Below, in pieces: positions 59,428 to 64,000 of a stretch of 64,000 nucleotides of DNA. The DNA is taken from contig OW203986.1 of NCBI GenBank assembly GCA_934047225.1, positions 20,401,221 through 20,465,220 of the forward strand, in the 5' to 3' direction. Position numbers and translations under genes: made by a program. Within the stretch, counting starts at the first letter, position 1. The number at the start of each line of letters is the position of its first letter. Source of the stretch: Ypsolopha sequella (lineage: Eukaryota > Arthropoda > Insecta > Lepidoptera > Ypsolophidae). A model generated the notes under the pieces. It was not told the DNA's origin. It did not search any database and saw nothing but the letters and a program-made list of their open reading frames with translations.

Positions 59428-59859
59428 AAGGGTTGTCAGGCACAAATAAAGAAAAACCGGACTCAGATTCATATTTAGCTGGACATTTATCACTGAAAGC
59501 CCGACCCACTGCTACTAAACAAAAATTTTTTTTTGTGCTTTTGTTTGTTTATTTAGCGTTGTTATTCATTTGAGACTTACTCTATATATTATGAACCACA
59601 TTTTGTTCTTGTTAACGTAATTTGTAAGTTCCTTACATTGAAAGTAACTAAAACAATTATAACTGAATTAAATTGCTAACAATCTTCATATTCATACAGT
59701 TAATCTTCTTAATTTAATTTTAATTTAAGAAGATTTACTGTAATTGCTTATTTTGATAATTGACCAAAAGCCAAACAAAAGCGGGACAGGCCGGACTTGT
59801 ATGTTTGGCCGTAAACGACTGTAAAAAGAAGCCGGACACCTGGCAACCCTAATTGCGAC
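59420..59859. mobile_element. hAT-like MITE with imperfect 8-bp TSD
   Basis: Element 59428-59851 starts aagggttgtcagg and ends cctggcaaccct a. Flanks are attgcgag (59420-59427) and attgcgac (59852-59859), a 7/8 match. The ends resemble those of 43997-44365 but the interiors differ. Confidence 0.55.
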
Positions 59860-59978
59860 GGAGTTATTGATGGAAGTAAATAATAAAAGGCAGTGCATCT
59901 TAGAGCAATAAATCCTCCTAAGAGCGATGCATGGTAATATGCCACGAAGCTCTAATCACATGCTCTTTTAATCATACT

Positions 59979-59979
59979 G

Positions 59980-60020
<41 letters not shown>
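59979..60020 (+). repeat. (caa)n microsatellite
   Basis: About fourteen caa units, pure. Confidence 0.9.
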
Positions 60021-60117
60021 CTTGTGATCAAGCAAAAATAAATGGTTTCATACTATAAATTTAAAATACTTTAAAACCGAAGCGTGGTGTAATAATAGCG
60101 TATCATCCGTCCAAGAC

Positions 60118-60530
60118 TATTCCCGTAGCTTAATTTCTAATTATTTTTTCCAGAGAATATACGTAATTTTAGGACATAGTTTTCATTATTTTGGTATATA
60201 CTCGTAAATTAACCATTACTTTTTAAAGATTTCTTAAAGAATTGTCGGATATGACGTCACTTGAGAACTTTAGACATTACACTGATTGCGATCTGTGATA
60301 TAAAAAGGTGGTCTGTCTCTGTCTGGCTTACTTATCTGTCATCCAGCTGTCAAATCAGAAGCAAATTATTATAAATTTATCTTGAAAGCAAAGGACACAC
60401 GTCACACGAAGGCATATGGAAGTTGCAGGTTTTTCGTAAAAATATTCATCATCATGAGGTTTTTTAGACCAAAGCTCGAAACTACGGCTTAGTAAACCTA
60501 AAACTTTGAAATGGTTTTCGAATATAATTT
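60118..60530 (+). repeat. Repeat family B, copy 2
   Basis: Matches 30178-30640 with several small deletions (for example in the block before gttgcaggtttttcgtaaaa). Confidence 0.65.
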
Positions 60531-60889
60531 AATCTAAGCGAATTAGGCCAATGTGTCAAACAATAATTGCTTCTTGCAAGTCTTTAAACGTCACTGTGCT
60601 ATATTTTTGTCTGCTTTTTGGAACAAATATATTGATTCAAGAATGTAATTTCGATACCTAATACATATTTTCGTGCTTTTAAATCGATTTAATAAGTATT
60701 TTAGTATTAACAGGAAGTGACGTCATCATATTGGCTGAATGGTCGGACCCTTGTCAACATTAGGATGCGTTCAAGAAAAATAAATATGCCTACGGAAATG
60801 TGTGATGATGGCGTCACTGAAAATCAGATGAAAGACATCGCCTTTTTTAATTTAATAGAGTATATGGACGCTTATTTTCAAATCTGTCT

Positions 60890-61145
60890 ATTAAAAACCG
60901 GCCAAGTAAGAGTCGGACTCGCGCACGAAGGGTTCCGTACAATTATCTATAAAAACGGCAAAAAAAAACATGTCTGTTGTATGGGAGCCCCCTTAAATAT
61001 TTATTTTATTCTATTTTTTAGTATATGTTGTTATAGCGGCAACAGAAATACATCATCTGTGAAAATTCCAACTGTCTAACTATCACGATTCATGAGAAAC
61101 AGCCTGGTGACAGACGGACGGACGGACAGACAGACGGACAGCGGA
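60890..61145 (+). repeat. gggttccgtac interspersed repeat, 5' part
   Basis: Good copy: aaccggccaagtaagagtcg, gcgcacgaagggttccgtac, cagcctggtgacagacgg and cagcggagtctta. It breaks off near 61150. Its usual end (ctctttgggtacggaac) resumes at 61675-61693. Confidence 0.7.
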
Positions 61146-61149
61146 GTCT

Positions 61150-61655
61150 TATTAAGAAGATGGCATACTCTAGCAACTTTTTTTATTACCCGTCCAGCAC
61201 AATAAGTCTAATGGCAAAGACTTTATTTGCTTTTCATAGAGGCGATTATATGTTGGCTCTTTGGCCTCTTTTTCTTAGGCGCGTAATACTAGTGATCACG
61301 CAGCGAAACAACAAATTGGTGTGTTTTTAGCTAATACTGAAATATTTTGTAGGGAAAAAAATATTGAATTTAGGTGATATACCTTCATATTTCTATTACC
61401 TATTTTATGAAAAAAAAAATTAAGTTGATCACTTATCCGCGTTCTTCAAGCGAAAGTTTGAAAACCAAAAAAAGAGAGGGTGCAAAACATTTTTTTTTGA
61501 CAAAAGTATAAATCTTAGTACATTGTTTATACGTAAGATCCCTAGAGAAAAGATTAATAAACGAAATATATTTTTTTCAATACAAGGAGAGTCCGAATTT
61601 CTTCAAACGAATCCTAGATAGACTGGAGTTGGTCATGCTCTAGGCTCAGGTACAG
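61150..61655. mobile_element. Possible ~500-bp insertion splitting the repeat
   Basis: The repeat is interrupted just after gagtctta and resumes with agtcttaatagagtcc, so the word agtctta is present on both sides as a possible target duplication. The insert is AT-rich, with no family recognised. Confidence 0.4.
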
Positions 61656-61693
61656 TCTTAATAGAGTCCTGTTGGTTACTCTTTGGGTACGGA

Positions 61694-62049
61694 ACGCCAT
61701 TTCTCGAAACGGTTTTTGAATCGTAAATATTGGTGAAAAAAAGAAGAGGTTTAATGTGTTGGACGGGTGGTAGGTACATTGTATTTACATTTTGTTTCGG
61801 TGATACATACCTACGTCATGTTTTGTTATTTATTATATGGAAATTTTCTACATTGTACTTAATGAGCTGTAATATTTGAACAGCAATGTTTGATTGTTCA
61901 TTTTCAGACCCCTTAGCAAATTTTTTGTCATGGAAATTTAACTTATTAATTATTATTTCTTTTGAATATTGTATTTTAATGAAGTACTTACCAAGTATTT
62001 ACTTTCAATGATTCATTTAGGTCGGTGACCATATTATACAAATAAAAAA
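61694..62049. other. No gene recognised
   Basis: AT-rich, nothing recognised. Confidence 0.35.
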
Positions 62050-62135
62050 ACAGGCAAGCGTGAGTCGGACTCGCGCACAAAGGGTTGCGTACCAGTACCA
62101 TCACACAATACGGGTACGGAACCCTAAAACATGGT
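62050..62135 (+). repeat. gggttgcgtacc fragment of the interspersed repeat
   Basis: gtgagtcggactcgcgcac followed by cacacaatacgggtacggaa; a short copy of the family seen at 9225 and 21115. Confidence 0.6.
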
Positions 62136-62160
62136 AAATAACAACAATATAATATAATAA

Positions 62161-62424
62161 TCGCTACGCTCGTGTTTTAAACGTAACCGAGTAATTTATT
62201 GCTTTTACGCCCGTGTATCATACTACATTTTTCAATGCATAGTGTGAGGAAATGAAAACCAATATATAATCTTGTGAACTTTAAATTGTAATTGGCTCAA
62301 AAGGACTGTTTCCAGAGCCGTTAAACGGTGGAAAAAAAAGTATAACGTCTATGGTACACAGGAAAGGCTGCAGGTTAGCCAACCATTGTAAATAAATTTA
62401 AAAAAATAATAATAATAAAGCCCT
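62161..62424 (+). mobile_element. Repeat family A, copy 5 (truncated)
   Basis: Starts inside the palindromic head (tcgctacgctcgtgtttta) and stops at aataataataaagccct, lacking the last third of copy 1. Confidence 0.75.
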
Positions 62425-64000
62425 CCCATACAACCATTTTGGTCGCAACGTCGTAACTGCTACATTACTGTGTTACAACCCAAGTAACAAATTTCGCCGC
62501 TCTGACCGCTTAGTTTCGTCGTTACGTCGACAAGTGGGGAATTTCCGAAACATACATTTGGTTGTGGTATAGACACCATGTTGTAAAGTTGTAGAAGCTT
62601 GGTTACCAGGTTGTTACGAAATTTTGGTGAATATGTTGTAAAGTTGTAGAAACTTTTTACCAGATTGTTACAAAATTATGCTCGCATGATTGAATGACAA
62701 CGAGAAACGAAAAATCGAATTGTGTGCCAATGTTTTTTTTACTAACTGTCATGTCAACTTTACCGCAGCCATTTATTATTTTCATTGTTATATACCTATA
62801 CCTGTTTTTAAGTTATTTATGCGTTTGACAAAGTGCGCAAGCTAGTTCATCGCCTAATTTGGAAAGAAAGTCCCAAAAAACAGGAGCGCCCGTGAAATAA
62901 TGAGAGGTAAGCCAAATCTTTAGTTATTTTTTATTATTTTGCATAAATAAAAGCATGCAATAAATATGTACGTTGCTTGCAAATCGTTCAGTGTGATGTG
63001 TTTGGATCTAATTTCATTATATTTTAAAGTATATAGCTGTAAATTTGGTTTATTTTGATTTCATAAGGGAGTTGCATGCCTTAGTAACATAGTGGACACC
63101 AAAGTGTATTTCAGTAACAAACTCTACTATGGCTGCCGTACTAATCCGATGTCAGTGGCTCCAAACATTTTATTTGCCCCAATATTTACATCTGTGGTTA
63201 ATTTTATTACTTTATGCTGATAGTAAGTTGATTACACTACTTGATTGATTACATCAAGAAGACCATTAACTAACATCATCTTATTTATTGTTTGTATTTT
63301 TGAAAAAAAAGCTCTTGTTTCATTATAATATATTCATTAATAGTATGGGCCCTTTAAGAATTGCAATATACGTACGTTGAATACAATTTATCGTTTATAA
63401 GTTGGAAGTGCTCCGGCTGCCGGATCCAGCACTTAGGGCGGGTGCCGGAGTCGGCATTTGGGACAACTGCCGGAGGTCACGTAATAGGGTGTTTTTATTA
63501 TTTTGCACGGTAACGGCACGATTTTTTTTACACGGTAATTTTATGTTCAAATATTTGAATCAGTTCATTATTAGAATATTCAAATGCAAGCCCTAGCTAT
63601 CAGGGTGCTCCACGTGCAAGTGAGGTTGGCATTTGGGGCTTTTGAGTTTTGGGGCTCAAGTAATTAAAATATTTTCTTGATATGTTTTCAGATCCACATC
63701 AGCCACGAAGTTCAGCCAAAGCCACACAAAGGAGAAGTTCCCCACAATTAGAGGCCACAAAACCTTTCGTAATTTTTTTAAAGTGTTCGAGATTTGTGAT
63801 TCACAAAATTGATTGTTTCGCAAACAAAACGTACTCACTTAAAAAACTTGATGCATAAAGGAAATATTAGTATAATTATTACAAAAGTGTTTTTAGAAAC
63901 GCAAAAGAAAATTAGTTTCCCATAATTAAGGGTCACAAACGGGATTGATTTTACAGTGATTTAACAGTGACAAGTTTTGGGTAAATTGTATTTTGTTCGA
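62425..64000. other. Mostly unassigned; weak two-exon frame
   Basis: A very short ATG exon (62900-62906, donor gtaagc) and a frame at 63692-63858 after acceptor tgttttcag would join in phase to give 57 residues starting MRDPHQPRSSAKA. No family is recognised and the first exon holds only seven bases, so I do not call it a gene. No other feature was seen up to the window end. Confidence 0.25.

Noticed and set aside
62900..63858. Two-exon gene near the right edge
   Set aside because: Phases match, but the first exon has only seven coding bases and the product matches nothing known; too weak to call.

Overview
The window looks like nuclear DNA from a repeat-rich, AT-rich insect, most probably a moth or butterfly. 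The evidence is short exons with GT-AG introns, a tRNA-headed SINE with the body usual in Lepidoptera, RTE-type LINE tails, a Helitron-like CTAG end, many small hairpin elements and a Penelope-like retroelement. Nothing looks bacterial: there are no operons, no ribosomal sites and almost no long open frames.

Host-type genes, all on the + strand. (1) A glycoside hydrolase family 1 gene (beta-glucosidase or myrosinase-like) with five firm exons at 47919-48037, 51625-52200, 52277-52371, 54841-55146 and 56284-56525. Both catalytic glutamates are present. The last short exon was not found and probably lies beyond 64000. A signal-peptide exon at 17192-17235 fits its reading phase exactly, which would make intron 1 about 30.7 kb. 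(2) A two-exon THAP-domain gene at 34426-35705 whose first zinc-binding cysteine is replaced by phenylalanine. (3) A second THAP copy at 36399-37609, broken by one stop and one frameshift. (4) A possible two-exon small gene at 19315-19747. (5) An OTU-protease-like pseudogene at 22284-22894, followed by a 264-bp-arm hairpin that copies its own 3' end.

Mobile DNA by region. 0-11 kb: decayed RTE-type RT, several foldback MITEs, a nearly complete Penelope-like element (3540-6841) with 14-bp target duplications, a 53-bp Penelope end fragment, LINE tail fragments and a TTAA-flanked MITE. 11-28 kb: two direct copies of a ~3.77-kb TTAA-flanked foldback element, each later hit by a different retroposon. 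28-47 kb: LINE and SINE fragments, hAT-like and other MITEs, and a small palindromic tRNA-like retroposon also found at 14.1 kb. 47-64 kb: the glycosidase exons with introns filled by a jockey-group LINE, a Helitron-like element and MITEs, then mostly anonymous AT-rich DNA.

The best candidates for undescribed biology are the snapback tRNA-like retroposon (two copies with matching ends and target duplications), the TTAA foldback element, and the OTU gene with its self-copy hairpin. All calls come from reading the sequence and manual translation; no database search was possible.
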